Below, piece after piece: positions 48,231 to 60,752 of a stretch of DNA of 64,000 nt. The stretch is taken from the NCBI GenBank assembly GCA_029783825.1, contig JAREIK010009572.1, forward strand, positions 80,061-144,060, in the 5' to 3' direction. The stretch's first letter is position 1; the number at the start of each line of letters is the position of its first letter. The stretch comes from Sapria himalayana (taxonomy: Eukaryota > Streptophyta > Magnoliopsida > Malpighiales > Rafflesiaceae). Below the pieces are notes generated by a model that did not search any database, was not told where the DNA came from, and saw nothing but the letters and a program-made list of their open reading frames with translations. Both the position numbers and the translations under genes were made by a program.

Positions 48231-50830
48231 ATGATTAATACTTTGCGTTGTGCTCTATATGATATTTCGATTGATCTAGATATTAATTTTATATCTAATT
48301 CTACTTTTCAATGATTCTATTACTTATAATTAAATTATATAGAATATTAATTATTTATCTATTACTAAATTCGATTTAATTTATGCTAATAGAATAAGTA
48401 ATTATTTTTTAGATTCTTTAAAATAGATTCACTTGGATTTCATAGGTTGGTATTCTAAGGTATGTAAAAAGATCTCATAGGTTGGTATTTTGCTTGATGA
48501 CCATGGGTATATGCAATTAGTTGAGTATTCAAATTTTAGGTGAGTATGAGCTTGTTATAAGAGAATATCTATTATAAGTTTTTATTTTATTTTTGGAGGT
48601 AATTTTATCTTATGAAAAGGTAAAAGTTAAACAATTATTTTGATGTAAATACAAAGATAATATTTAGTATGATGATGACAGTCACCTATTATTTTGAGGT
48701 GTAGTAGTTTATAACTTGTTTATTCTATTTCTATTATATTTCGCAGATTACATTATGGAAGGGTGCAACCCAACATAGTGGTTGCTCCAATCCAAATAAT
48801 TTTTTAAGGGCTCTCATTTGCTAACTTTATGATAAAGTTTTTCAATGAGTTTTCTATTGATGTTGGGAAATTTTGTGATTTGATTTTCTATTTAAGCTAT
48901 TTGCTCTAGGCGAGGGATTATGTTATCATGAAGAGATATGTGATTTATGTTTCTTATATAAGTTGATCTTTTAGGTTTTGTTCTTCATTAGATATGTCAA
49001 TTGACCTATGTAATCATTTCTTATCTAGTTTGATTGTTTTAGTTGATGCCACTAGTTATATGAGAATCATTTAAAGATTAATTATATAATTATCACTATA
49101 ATATATATGAATAATATAATTAGTTTATTTATTCATTTTCTAATTTTCAATTACATGTTCACCAAGATGAACTCCTCACATGATAAGATATTTGAAGAAA
49201 TCTTTAGGGCTTTAGATTTTTTTTATTGATTATTAGTATTTATAATTAGCTGGGTATTAATATCCTAGTTGAATTTTAATTTTCATTAAGAGGATATCAA
49301 ATATAAGTTTTTGTATTTTTTACAGAAAAAATCTTGACTGTTTGAAAAGTAAGATACAAATTATATTTTAAGATTCAATGTAGTGATATAGTTCATGACG
49401 ATTATGATAGTGTCTGTGAATATTTTGGATTTAATATCTGCTTGAAAAAATTAGATACTCGATTTTTTTATCATTATATTCTACCATGACAATCATTTTG
49501 TGAGAAATATAATTTCAAATTTAATGTTTCATAAGTTGTTGAAATATACAAAAGTTAATTATATTTTTTTAATGAAAAAGATTAATAATGAGAATATTGC
49601 TATAAACAATGTTCCCATAATAGATATATAATCAGATTTATTTACGAATGTCTTGAAGACAAATAAAATGCTCATGTTGTCCCCTTGTTGGGCAGATATT
49701 TTGACTTGTCTTGAACTCGGAATGGAAATGTAAAACCCGACTTGAGTTGTGAACTAAATTTGGGTTTGGTTTGGGGCCTCAAGATTAGGCAACCCAAAGC
49801 TAACCCAAACCTATAAAAATGATACAATAAAAAACCTAGAGCATCATATTGATAGGCATAACAATTCTTTTTGTGAGTGTGCATTGCAGTTTACAACTTA
49901 TTGTTATCTATTTTATTTATATTTTATTATTTTGTTGCATTATGTGTGGGAGTACCAAATATATGGACTTCCCTCGTACAACACTCTCTATGAGTTTTAT
50001 TGTTTGATTTTGATAAACCATTAATTTCGTTAGTGCAGAATAAAAATCAATTGCAGCACCGGATTATCTTGGATGCTCTACAAGAAAATTCAAACAAAAA
50101 TATTATCTACATTGTCCAAAGACTTGAATATATTAATATGAAAAAATTATATTTAACATTTGATTTTTTTTTTTTGTTATTTTCATTATATTAATGTTAT
50201 TATTATTCTTGTGCTTGGATTTGGGTGAAAGTTTATAAGAAGTTTGTATTATTTAAATATTCAAATTTCTATGATCTCAAATATTGTTAGAAATATGCTT
50301 TGATCATGATGATGGTCATTCCCATGTATGTCATTCTTATGCCCTTTAATTCTTAATTAAATATGATGATAAGAAAGTTCTATTTTATTTATATCCAGAT
50401 TCACTTTGTGTTTTTTTTATCATCGATAACTCTACTATATATAACTAACGGAAAGGTTTTTCATGCTGATTTTTCTATATATGTTTGGCCCATGCAAGGT
50501 CATCTGACTGGTTTTTGAGATGCCTGAATTTTGTTTATGCTGTCAGTGAAAGATGGTTTGTTAAACACTTAGTAATATATTTTTAAAATAAAATAATTGT
50601 AAATTTAATAAACTTTGTTTTCTATTGAAATTTATATTTTGGGTGATTTGTAATGGATTTTAACATAGATCCAAAATGCATGCATGACATGTATGTTAGA
50701 GAGTAATCATGTAAATGTAGATAGCAGAATTTTCTTTTTGTGAATTTCCAAGCAATTATTAGAATGTACTATCTACTAAAACATGCATATTGTTTTTTTT
50801 TTTTAATTTGTTGTCTTTGTATTTGATACT
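48231..50830 (+). pseudogene. Decayed Copia remnants up to the TAF1 acceptor
   Basis: At 48485-48620 a broken frame gives D-D-H-G-Y-M-Q-L-V-E-Y-S-N and later F-G-G-N-F-I-L, the RNase H core as found in decayed form across this family. A second similar block lies at 49190-49350. 49700-50200 holds LTR-like sequence. No intact gene. Confidence 0.55.
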
Positions 50831-50844
50831 GTTTTTTTTATCAG

Positions 50845-51179
50845 ATACTTTAAGGAAAGGCCTCTCTTGTTGAATACTGTTGGCATGGGTGCAAATTTGT
50901 GTACTTACTACCAGAAGTTGAATGATAGTGATCAAGATGGTGTCTTGCTGCATGAAGGGAGCTATAAATTGGGGAATTTTGTGCTTTTAGAACTACTGAC
51001 GAGTCCCCATTTCTAGGAGACTTAGAGGGTGGCTCCAGTCAGATATCTCTTAAAACAAGCATGTATAGAGCACCCGCATTTCTTCACCATGTGTCAACTT
51101 CAGATATTTGTTGGTTCGTTCTGCTAAAGGAAAGCTAACTGTGAGGCGCTTCAATAGAATTGGGCTTGTTGGGCAGCAG
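50845..51179 (+). CDS. TAF1: TAF1 exon block 4 (two frameshifts)
   Basis: Follows the acceptor ATCAG at 50844. The first frame encodes Y-F-K-E-R-P-L-L-L-N-T-V-G-M-G-A-N-L-C-T-Y-Y-Q-K, highly typical of TAF1. Near 50993-50996 the frame shifts, with D-E-S-P-F-L-G-D continuing in the next frame through M-Y-R-A-P. A second shift near 51103-51106 precedes Y-L-L-V-R-S-A-K-G-K-L and V-G-Q-Q. Each looks like loss of one base from a short run (CC and TT). Length and phase agree: 335 bp plus two bases would give a phase-0 exon end before the GTCTTT donor at 51180. The next exon was not found downstream. Confidence 0.85.
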
Positions 51180-53299
51180 GTCTTTTCAACTTGATTACTT
51201 GTTGACTGTAGGTTTGTGGAATGCGTGTTGTTCCCTTTATTGCTTTTCAAGTTTATTAGTCTCATGATGTTGGCTTCTTGTGATCTATATGACATGTGAG
51301 GCTACTGTTTATAGCTGGTTCTTTTTTTTATAATTTTCCCTTATTGGTTCTTAATGAGAATCATACTCTTCCTAGTTTGTATCTTCAAGACATGTTTGTC
51401 ATTTGAATAATGCCAAAAACTATGTGAATTTAAATTAACTATTCATGATCCAAATATATCTTAATGTATTCTATTTTTATGTTATTGATGTTTATGACAT
51501 ATTCCGTGTAGTAGTACTCCAATATATTTTGGGGCTCCATTCCATTTTCACAGGGTGATCCTAGGTGTTTTTGAAACTGTCCAAGTTGTCTCATCTTATA
51601 TATACATGTCAAAATATTTATATTTGTTAAGAGCTCTGTATATACTAATATATTGATAAGTATATATAAGAATATACTTTTCATAATTGTACTAGTCATA
51701 AATCATAGTCAAGTTCTAGTTAACTTGACTGCATGAGGCTTTTTTTAGTAATATAATATTTTGTTATTTATTAATTATGAGACATGACATTTATATGTTT
51801 ATGTAGTTGATGAAGAGTGAGAAGGAAGATATTCTATCATGTTGTCATTTTTGCTGCTATGGAACCCATTAGGGTTTCTATGAGATTTGGGAAGAAAGAA
51901 AAGAGACGAGAATGAGAGTTGTATAAAACTTGAAATGAGAAATGAACTCAATATTCTCATTGTAGGCAAAATAAACAAACTATGCACTTATACAATTAAC
52001 AAATGTGATTGGGGTAACCCCTTAGATTGGATGTTCCCATCAATAATGCAGTATAACGTAAATATGAATGAAAAAGAAATTTTGAAGTTGTATAACTATA
52101 ATACTTTCTATCAATATGATGTGTATAAGTTTAAAATATCAAGTTTAGAGAAAAAAAATTATAAACATAGACATTTTTAAGGTATTTATGAAATATCTAC
52201 TGATTTCTTTTCTATCTATTTTGTTGTCTAAGTATATACTTAGCAATGATTAAATATTCTGATAAAACAAAATAATTCATTTCTATATATTTATATGCTC
52301 GTGAAATATAGATATAAGGGTAGATACCTCATTGCTTGACTATCATAGCTAAAAATATTATGAAAAAAAGTATTATGTGATATCCTCAAGTATGTGTTAG
52401 ATTAAAAATATCATATTTATAATTATCATCTTTTTTCTATATTTGTTTTTGTATTTGATTTTGAAATAATTATTTATCTTCTATTTTTTAGGAGATAATA
52501 TTGCTTTCAAGAAAAATAAAAAAATTTGTTCTTAGCTTGCTCTCTGTGCACATTAGTGCCGACCGCAAATATGAATGGTTTTCTAACTATAAGTGTCTAT
52601 AATCACTAAAGAGATTTTTTAAGGCCATTGACTTTTTCATATTATCTAAGTATACAAATAGTTTGTATATGTGAACTTGCTGAGAAGAATTTAAAATGAT
52701 TAATAATTGTGATTGCATATGTTAAATTTGGTTGATAATTGGTTATGTATTTAATTATCCATATAATTTTTTTATAAATAGTATAATAAACTAAGGAGTC
52801 ATATTTGAATTAATATGAGTATTTATTGGAGTACATCCTAAAAGGTAATACTTTTTCAATAATGCAATACCTCTTTTAGAGTAAGTAACTTTATACTAAG
52901 AAAATATTTGAGTCACTCAAGATTATTCTTCTAGAATATAATTTAAAGTAGTTCTTAAGTTCAATAATTTTCAACTTGTCATTTTCATAATCGTAATATC
53001 ATTTATAAACATACAATGAGCAAAATTATTCTGTCATAAGAGCTCCTCCACAAAAGTAAAGAAAATACATAATATATATGTATAAATAAATGAGATAATT
53101 AATTATGAAAATCTTGCAAACTATGCTCGTGTTCACTGCTTCAGGATAAATAATGTATTTTGTAATTTATAAATTATATCATATTACATTGCTCTAAATT
53201 CAGGTGATTGCTTCTAAAAATTACAAGAATTATTTTTCATGTTTAAATCATATATTTTTTATCTATGAGAGTTTGTAATAGAATTAAGAATTTGTACAG
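51180..53299. other. AT-rich sequence, no gene seen
   Basis: Probably intron after TAF1 block 4, if the gene continues. Scattered short ORFs have no recognisable domain, and no element ends were found. Confidence 0.45.
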
Positions 53300-54720
53300 A
53301 TGATATACTTTTTATTTGGATTTGTTTTTATGGTGAACACTTACATGCATCCAAGAACAAACCTTCCCATAGGCAATAGGTAGTGATAATAATATACAAG
53401 TCACATTGGAGTAGAGAACATCCATCTCTTCTAACTTGCACTGATGTCATCTTAGGTGTCATAATATTTTAAAAAGAAAATGTGAATCATAATTCATATC
53501 GCTTTTAAGAGTAGTATTAAAAAAACTAAATGAATAAATAATATATAATTGTCAAGTGGTTGTACAAGGCTGATATGATCAAACATACCTTTAAAAGGGT
53601 TTGCATGACACAACATATTGGACCTCATAAAATTTGGTTAGTGTTGATTCATGTTAGATCATGCCAAAACCCATCACAATCTGAACACTATGCACGAACA
53701 GTGCCTAATTAGCATGACTTAAACATATTAAGTATTGCTTGCTTCTTATTTTTTCAAAAGATAAGATTATCACTAAGAAAGATACAACTTTTGTATATTT
53801 TTTCTTTATAATAATTAATACCAATTAAATTTTGAGTATATATCTACTCTACTTTCTCTCTAATTCTTAAATGAAATTTCATGTTTTAAAATAATTTTTC
53901 TATATTAAAGAATTTTAAGAAATATTGATATGAGTTTGTTTGAGAGAATTTAAGAAGTAATTAATTATACTAATAACATAAGTAATGTATGATTTGATTA
54001 TTGTTAGATAGTCTAATATAACTACACAACCTAGAAACTAGTACCTCTAGAACATATTTATGCTCAGATCAAGTGGTGATCAACTGAACACTTGTCATAT
54101 TTAGATCATACAAAATATCTAAAATATATATTCACAGATAAGGAAAATTATATTGATAAACAATCAATTGGTCTTCTATTCTAATTAGAATATTATTAAT
54201 ATGTATTATTAATATTATATTTAATTCACTCGACTCACGTTACTAGAAATTTGAATAGTGCTACATGGATGTCGAAAGATAAAAGGTGAATTATATAAGG
54301 GAATTGACAAATTTTGTCTTAACAAATTGTTTCGGGGCATAAAAAATTTTTAGTAGCTTACATCCCATGTCTCTGCTCCTAGGAATATTAAATATGGTGA
54401 TTTACAGATAAATATCTTTTCTTTTAGATCATCACAAAGAAAAATTTTATTCATATTTAACTAATATACAGTTCGTCTATGAGATATATCAATAGTGTGT
54501 TGAATCCTAATAGTGACCATCTTGGCCACATAAAAAAATGTCCTAATAATCAACACAATAAGTCTATATAAATTTCTTGTGTTACCAACGTGGCTTTGTG
54601 TTGAGTGACCTTCCCATGAGGGTTAGTCTTTACCTTTTATATCCACTTGCAGTCCACTGCATGTTTTTAAAAGTTTTGAAATAAGATCATAACTATAATT
54701 GAATGTAATTTTTTTAGTTT
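53300..54720 (-). pseudogene. Decayed antisense Copia RT remnant
   Basis: From about 54665 downward on the minus strand one frame gives A-V-D-C-K-W-I, then K-V-K-T-N-P-H-G-K-V and H-K-A-T-L-V. These match the start of Copia RT (G-C-K-W-V-Y-K-x-K and Y-K-A-R-L-V-A-K-G). Stops interrupt it within about 45 codons. Sequence further left is too decayed to align. Confidence 0.65.
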
Positions 54721-55670
54721 ATCCAACTTAGCTTATCACAAATTTGGTTCACTAAGCACCTCAAAAAAGATATAAATCCTAAAGATGTCAAGATGAGATA
54801 AAAAAATTAAATGCTTATTATGAATACAAGAATAAGAGAGTACTTATGATAATGAATATTAGGTAGTACATATTTATTTTTATATATAATTAGAAGGTCC
54901 AAGTTGTTTTTCAAATCAAATCACCCGGCAAAATTAGAGACTCATTTGGGGAAGATTGTAGAAATATTTGTCCAGGATATTTCTTTAAATTAGAATCATC
55001 AAGTCTCTCAATACTTATCGCCAATTACTGGGAAGACTCAAATCTCATGTATAGTATAATACTCAAGTTGGGCTTATCTTTCTAGCACCAAACTCTTGGT
55101 TTAGTCTCACTGCTACTAGAAAGACCAATCTCATTATTCTCAAAAATAGTTGTTGTAGTATCAGGTGTACGGAAAAGTACAAGGGCATCTCTTACTACCA
55201 TGTGAGAATTAATAATTGAACACAAATGATCTAGCATTATGTTATCAAAGCATATGTTCTTTTAAATTGAGTCCTAGTCAAAGACTTGTAATCAGTTTCA
55301 GTTTTATAATTTTGTGTTTATTTTTATTTTTATTTATTATTGTTAATTTATGCATTTTTGATAGGAACAACATACATGTTAGTAACTCTGCTCATTTTTG
55401 GCCATTATATAAGGGCAACTTTTGTGGAGTTTTTTTTTTGAGTGTTATTTATATTATTTAGTTTGTGCTTGGATTTTTGTATGGTATTTGAGTGAAATTA
55501 GAGTGAATAAAACTCTAATTTAGAATTGTAAATTATATGAGGTGTGTTTACTATGTGCCAACTTCCACTATTGCATACCCACTATATGTGATAGAACCCT
55601 AATTCCAAAAAAAAAAAGTTCAATATTGCATGGTGAGGCATGGTTATCATGTGTTTGTTGAAAATTTTTA
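54721..55670 (+). repeat. AT-rich region with LTR-like end
   Basis: 55290-55560 contains CATTATATAAGGGC, the TATA-box context seen in the LTR-like sequence at 5010. It may be a 5' LTR of the Copia remnant further right, but no boundaries were found. The 55216-55461 ORF has no recognisable domain. Confidence 0.4.
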
Positions 55671-55679
55671 CTTAATGAT

Positions 55680-56800
55680 CTATCTCTAATAGTTTTGACA
55701 AGTATATTAATGACGATATAATTATTTATAATATATATTTAATATAATTTAAAAATTGTATTCGGAATATCGTATTTCCTAAATATTATTGTTATACACT
55801 CATATATGAGATGATCATCATGAGGTTGAAGAATCTTAATAAATTTTAATTTTTTTTAATTACATTTTTACTTAGAATCTATTAATGACGACATAATTTA
55901 TATGTCGGATATCATGAATATAATTATACTATATTTTTAAAATTTATTAATTATTAATATTTTTTCTAATTTATAATATTTTATTAGATTTCCTATAAGT
56001 AAATCTAGGAATTTTATGATAAATAAGTTTGATACAGTTCTGCATAATACTAACAACCATAAGATTCTTCAAAATTTTAATTAGAAGACACATGATAATA
56101 AATAATTTTAATTTGGTTATATTTTTTCTCTTAAAATCATTATGATAAATAAAAAGGGTTAATATAACTGAAATTGATCTAAATTCAACACTACTGTTCA
56201 GTTAGATTTGCCCCAGATATAATATCATATTTTTTTGGTATATTTATCGACATGTCTTTAAAGATATTCAGTATCACTAGTACTTCTATATGTGTCGATT
56301 TTTCTTCGACACTCTTAAATTATTTTTTTATTATATTAATATGAGTCCAAACTACTAAAATTTATATAGTTTAGGTTTTTTTGGCAAATTGATCAAAACT
56401 AATGAAAAAAATTTAGTTTCAGCATTAGATCTTTTGGTCGTTGTTATTATTATCAATATTAAGGTCAAAATTAGTATCATTATAATAATTATTTATTATT
56501 TATTTATTTTATTTTAATTCTAAAATATTAAAAATATTCTTATTAATTTTTTATTAATTTTAATTATAATACAAATTAATAAACAAAAATAAATATCTAC
56601 TATAACAACGTAACTTTATTTGAGCAGTAATCATAATTCAATTCTTTTGCTAAAACTAACAGCCCAATGCCTAGAATAGACAGCCAACAAAGCAAAGCAG
56701 AGGAGAGGAGAAAGAAGAAATTAAAAAAAATTAAAAAAACTAAAAATATAAATTACAAAATGAGAGCGATGAGAGGAGATGAGAAAAAGGAAAATGAATT
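55680..56800 (-). pseudogene. hAT family internal fragment (copy D)
   Basis: Aligns by eye with 9080-10340 of copy A and 44600-45850 of copy C, including an ATGAGATGATCATCATGAGG-like block near 55806 and the GA-rich AGGAGAGGAG block near 56700. Terminal GC-rich arms are absent on both sides, so it is a truncated internal piece. Confidence 0.6.
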
Positions 56801-57289
56801 TGATTAATATAAAAAAAATTGTATTCTAAATTTATAAAAAAATTCTACATTTAAATAATATATTTTTTTATTATTTAAACTCTACCATGTTTTCTTATAT
56901 AATTTGTCTCACAATCTAATATAGAGACATTTCTAATATTTAATAAATAAATTTGTAATATGTCCAAAGATAAATGACTAAATAAAGAATGAACATCGAG
57001 GACACATCATACAAACTATGTTACTCAACCTTAAAGAAAACTTGATTTTTTAATCCTTCAATAAAATAATAATAGCTAAAAGAATAATATTAGAATTAAG
57101 TAATTTAGCATGACACCTGATAGTAATAAAACAATATCGACATACAAAAACAAATATAAAATATGAAATGAACAAAATCTCAAATTGAATGTTATCATAA
57201 TCTTATCAATTGAATACTTTTTTATTTTCTTTCTCAGTGTGTGTCCTATCAAATCTTGTATAATGGTTCTTATTATGCAAGTAAAATAA
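56801..57289. other. AT-rich spacer, no gene seen
   Basis: No element ends, ORFs or RNA genes recognised. Confidence 0.45.
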
Positions 57290-57545
57290 AAAACATTAAG
57301 CAGTCCAAATGGTAAATGAGATTTTTTAAAACCCTCTAGTCTTGGGTTTGAATTCTATTATCCCATCGGTCTGCAAAAAATGATTATTTAAGTGGGAACG
57401 TATTTTGTATTGGTTCCCTATAAATTAGTTAGTTCAGCTAGTCTATTGATCCAACTGCAAATTATTAAACCAATTGACACAATCGAATTAGGTAAGTGAC
57501 CGGTCGATTGTCACATTGGCCCGACTGACCAGTCTAACATAGTTT
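57290..57545 (+). mobile_element. tRNA-derived SINE-like element
   Basis: AAATGGTAAATGAG is A-box-like and TTGGGTTTGAATTCT about 35 nt later is B-box-like, the spacing of a Pol III internal promoter. The downstream body (TTGGTTCCCTATAAA, GATCCAACTG, GACCAGTC) resembles the antisense copy at 23880-24125. The 3' end is not defined and no target duplication was found. Confidence 0.45.
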
Positions 57546-57549
57546 TCTC

Positions 57550-60500
57550 ATATATGGTTTTAGGTATATAATCACTTTTATTAATTATTGCCTGAGATAT
57601 ATAAATATATATTTTTTGATTTGTTATAATTTCTTTTATTTTTCAGATGTTTAATAAAATAAAAAAAATTAATTTAAAAAAAATTAAAATTAAGTTGTAA
57701 TATATTAGAATATATCTTAGATAAATTTAGTACTTATTGACAAATATTTGAAAATTATTGAATTTAATAATATCTAATTTCGGTCTAATTTTTTTTAATG
57801 TCATATTTATTTCCTATCATAGTTATTTTATATTGTACTTATTATTTATTATCTTGTTAGTTTTAGATCTGACGAAGATTTCATTTGAGATTGAGTAATA
57901 TAAGTTGTTTATTTTTCTTCGATGATAATATCATTCCCTAGATATTCTAGGGTGTAGGAATTATTATTTATCCATTCGTAGCTTGGTTATTCATTAAGTA
58001 TATTTTGATGCTAGAGTATAATGCATGTCAATTAGAAAAATTTATGAGAGTTTCATATTGTTGTCCATTTAATTTCAGTAAGGACTTATTCTTTATGATT
58101 TACTAAGATGTCTAATGATCTAATAGAGATGTGATAGAGAGGGCTTTAGGTGTTTTAATATTTTTGTTAATAATTACTTGAGATATACACATACACATAT
58201 ATCTTTTTCATCATATGTCATATGATGAAAAAGATTTAATATTTATTATATAGATCATGAGATTATACATCAGACTTAATGTGCCGCACATTCTAAATAA
58301 ATGAGGTTGTTTAAAAGAAGAATAAATATGATATTGAAATACTTGGATAAGTTTTTTGAAATTATTTTGGGTTTATACAATTTTAATTGCAATTGAACTC
58401 TTCAATCAAATATCTCTTTTGTTATTTCTCATCGAATATCCTTTAAAATCTTAGATTCTAGAAAAGTTTATTTAGCTTGTCTTTATATTTTTTTGTTTAT
58501 TTGTTTTGATCTTGATTTCTCTCCATAAGTAAACATGTTGATATCTAGAGCTTTTAGATGTGCCATGGGTACAATATCAAAAGAGGTTATTACTATTTTT
58601 TATCACAGATTGATTTTATTTTCGTAAGAGTGAAAATTGTATTTTTTTAATTAGGACTTATTTCTTAATGAGCTTATGAAATGTATGATTTTAAAAATTA
58701 TATATATTTTTATTACTATTATTTTTTTATCTATAGTCCCATCTAGATCGCCTTTTGGTAAGCAGAGTTATCCGTTAGCTACATATAAATATACTAGTAC
58801 TTAATATAATTTTATTCATATGGAGTTGTCATATTTAGCATTATGTATACACGATATTGATTCTGAGAGATCAAAGTTTTCTTGAAAGAGAGATTTCTTT
58901 CAGGTCCACTTGACATTGTCTTCAAAGATAATATTATATATATGGAGTTATCATATCTTGCAACATGTACACATGATATTGATCCCCCCTAATAGAAGCT
59001 TATATTGAGTCAATAAGTAAGAGATTTCATCACCTAGGATATGAAGTCTATACTATGAGAGATGAACATATTCAGTCCACTCAAATCAAAGACTAGCCTA
59101 TCGAGGAGGCATATAATCTTGAAGGAAGCCTCTCTTGTCTCGATCTTCCAAATATTCTTCTGAAGGGAAAGAAGGATTGTAATTAACATATAATTTTATA
59201 GGTTTTGTTGTACAATCATATTTTTATTGTCTATACTAGGATACACAAACTTTTATCTAGGATATTGTTTTGTTTCGGATGACATTAGGTTATTATGAAA
59301 GAGACGTATGGTTTACACTCTTATATGATCTGAAAATTAATTTCACGACATTTGGAAAAATTTATTATTAGTTATAAATAAGTGTTCATTATGAAAATAA
59401 GTTAAGATGAGAAGGTTGATCACATTAAGATGGAATTTCTAGTGAGAGAATTCATTTTGATATTTAGTGTATACTATCATGCTATTTTCTTTGTAGTGAC
59501 TATGATTGTGTCAATGTTGATTTTTATTTATTTTGTAGTATTTCACTATTAGAGGATATATCTTCTAGGCATAAAGATTATATTTTTTTATAATAGTCTC
59601 AAGGAACAGTTGCATATAGAGTAATCACCTAAGTTTCGAGCAGAATAGTTAGACGTAATTTATAGAGTATAGAAGATATCATATAACATAAAATAATCAC
59701 CGAGTGCTTAATTTATATATTTTAATAGGTCATCTCATTTAGATTACATGTGTATGTTATAGATTCTTTTTTATTTTTTCAGAAGAGTCCCAATGGCAAG
59801 ATGTTTTTGGTGATTATATATGTTGTTTATATTCTGATTATGAGAAATAATTTGTTGAGAATTACTCAACTCAAAGAATACTTTAATATATAGCTTCATA
59901 TGAATTACCTTGAGATGCTCAGATGTTTTTTTTGGTATCGAGATGACTTATTCTTTGAGAAACATCTTTTTATCACAAAAAAATATGAGTTTTAATATTT
60001 TTGCAGAAATTTGGTTTTTAGGTTTTGTTTTAACAAATAATCTTATTGATACAAGTACTATTTTATTTGTTGATGTGATTTTTAAAATTGAGTCTACTAA
60101 TTATAAGAGATTAGTTATTTGATTTTGACCAGACTAATTTTAATATATATAATCAATATATTTTATTATTTCATATATTCTCCTCAGCTTGTTCATCCTG
60201 GGGCTGCTTTATGTATGTTGATGTACATTAGAATTCTTTAGGATTTGGAATTTCTTTCATGGATCTTGGGTATTCATATTTAATTGAATAATTACTTTTG
60301 AGTTATGCATTAACTTTCATGGAGAGGATATCTACGACATGATTATGTATTTTTTTTCAAATATAACTTTATCTCTTGAAAAATTAAAAGACATGTAGTT
60401 ATTTTAAGATCTGATATAGATGTAAAAATTAGAATGATGATGTAGTTACCTATGAAATACTTTGGATGTGTTATCTCCTTTAGAAGATTGAATATTTATT

Positions 60501-60752
60501 TATATTTATTACTAATTTTATTATGATGGTCAAATAATGAAGTATTTAGTTTCAAAATTAGTGGTTCACAAGTGGAAAAAAGTAATAGATTATCCGATGA
60601 GATAATCTGGGATATCGCCATTACTACAACATATTTCAAACAGTATTGTAATCATCATATATTTTCATGAAAGCTTTGATGATTCATAAGCTTATTATTT
60701 ATTTATTAGACTTTGCATTAGACTCGTGTACATCAACTTGACTTAGTGGTGA
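57550..60752 (+). pseudogene. Decayed Copia pol: integrase, RT, RNase H
   Basis: In order: a C-x-x-C-Q-L-E-K-F block near 58020 (pre-integrase zinc-binding end); RT upstream region near 59640-59790; the RT box near 59820 (Y-V-V-Y-I-L-I, a decayed Y-V-D-D-I-L-I). Then comes L-R-I-T-Q-L-K-E-Y-F and, further on, F-F-W-Y-R and L-F-I-T-K-K-Y, matching the F-L-G-I-E and I-S-Q-x-K-Y blocks. An RNase H-like block lies at 60230-60480. It ends in a purine tract before TGTTAAAG at 60753. This is the best reference copy for the local decayed family. Confidence 0.65.

Larger units (their letters stand above)
18098..50844 (+). other. Giant TAF1 intron, 32,747 bp
   Basis: Donor GTATGT at 18098 and acceptor TTTTTTTATCAG ending at 50844 join two pieces of the conserved M-E-Y-x-x-E-R-P-L-L-L segment in phase. 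The intron is filled by Copia, hAT and Mutator-like elements, simple repeats and an antisense gene fragment. No missing TAF1 exon is needed between the two blocks. Confidence 0.82.
16268..51179 (+). pseudogene. TAF1: TAF1-like (TFIID subunit 1) partial gene, probably decayed
   Basis: Four exon blocks encode a central segment of TAF1, the largest TFIID subunit, which helps recruit RNA polymerase II at promoters in the nucleus. Recognition rests on a D-W-E-D-x-I-x-W-D-N motif, an H-P-Q-L-L-R-L-E segment, W-L-x-x-I-I-W-(D/E)-P, L-I-L-D-L-Q-D-E, the plant-type ubiquitin-like insert, the S-D-L-S-V-K-D-G-H-V-F-L-M-E-Y block and V-R-S-A-K-G-K-L ending in V-G-Q-Q. All four internal junctions keep phase with GT-AG sites. 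Lesions are one frameshift in block 1 and two in block 4. Plant TAF1 proteins are usually well over 1500 residues; only about 600 are represented. N-terminal exons and the C-terminal zinc-knuckle and bromodomain exons were not found. It could be a dying duplicate, or a real gene with sequence errors. Confidence 0.85.
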
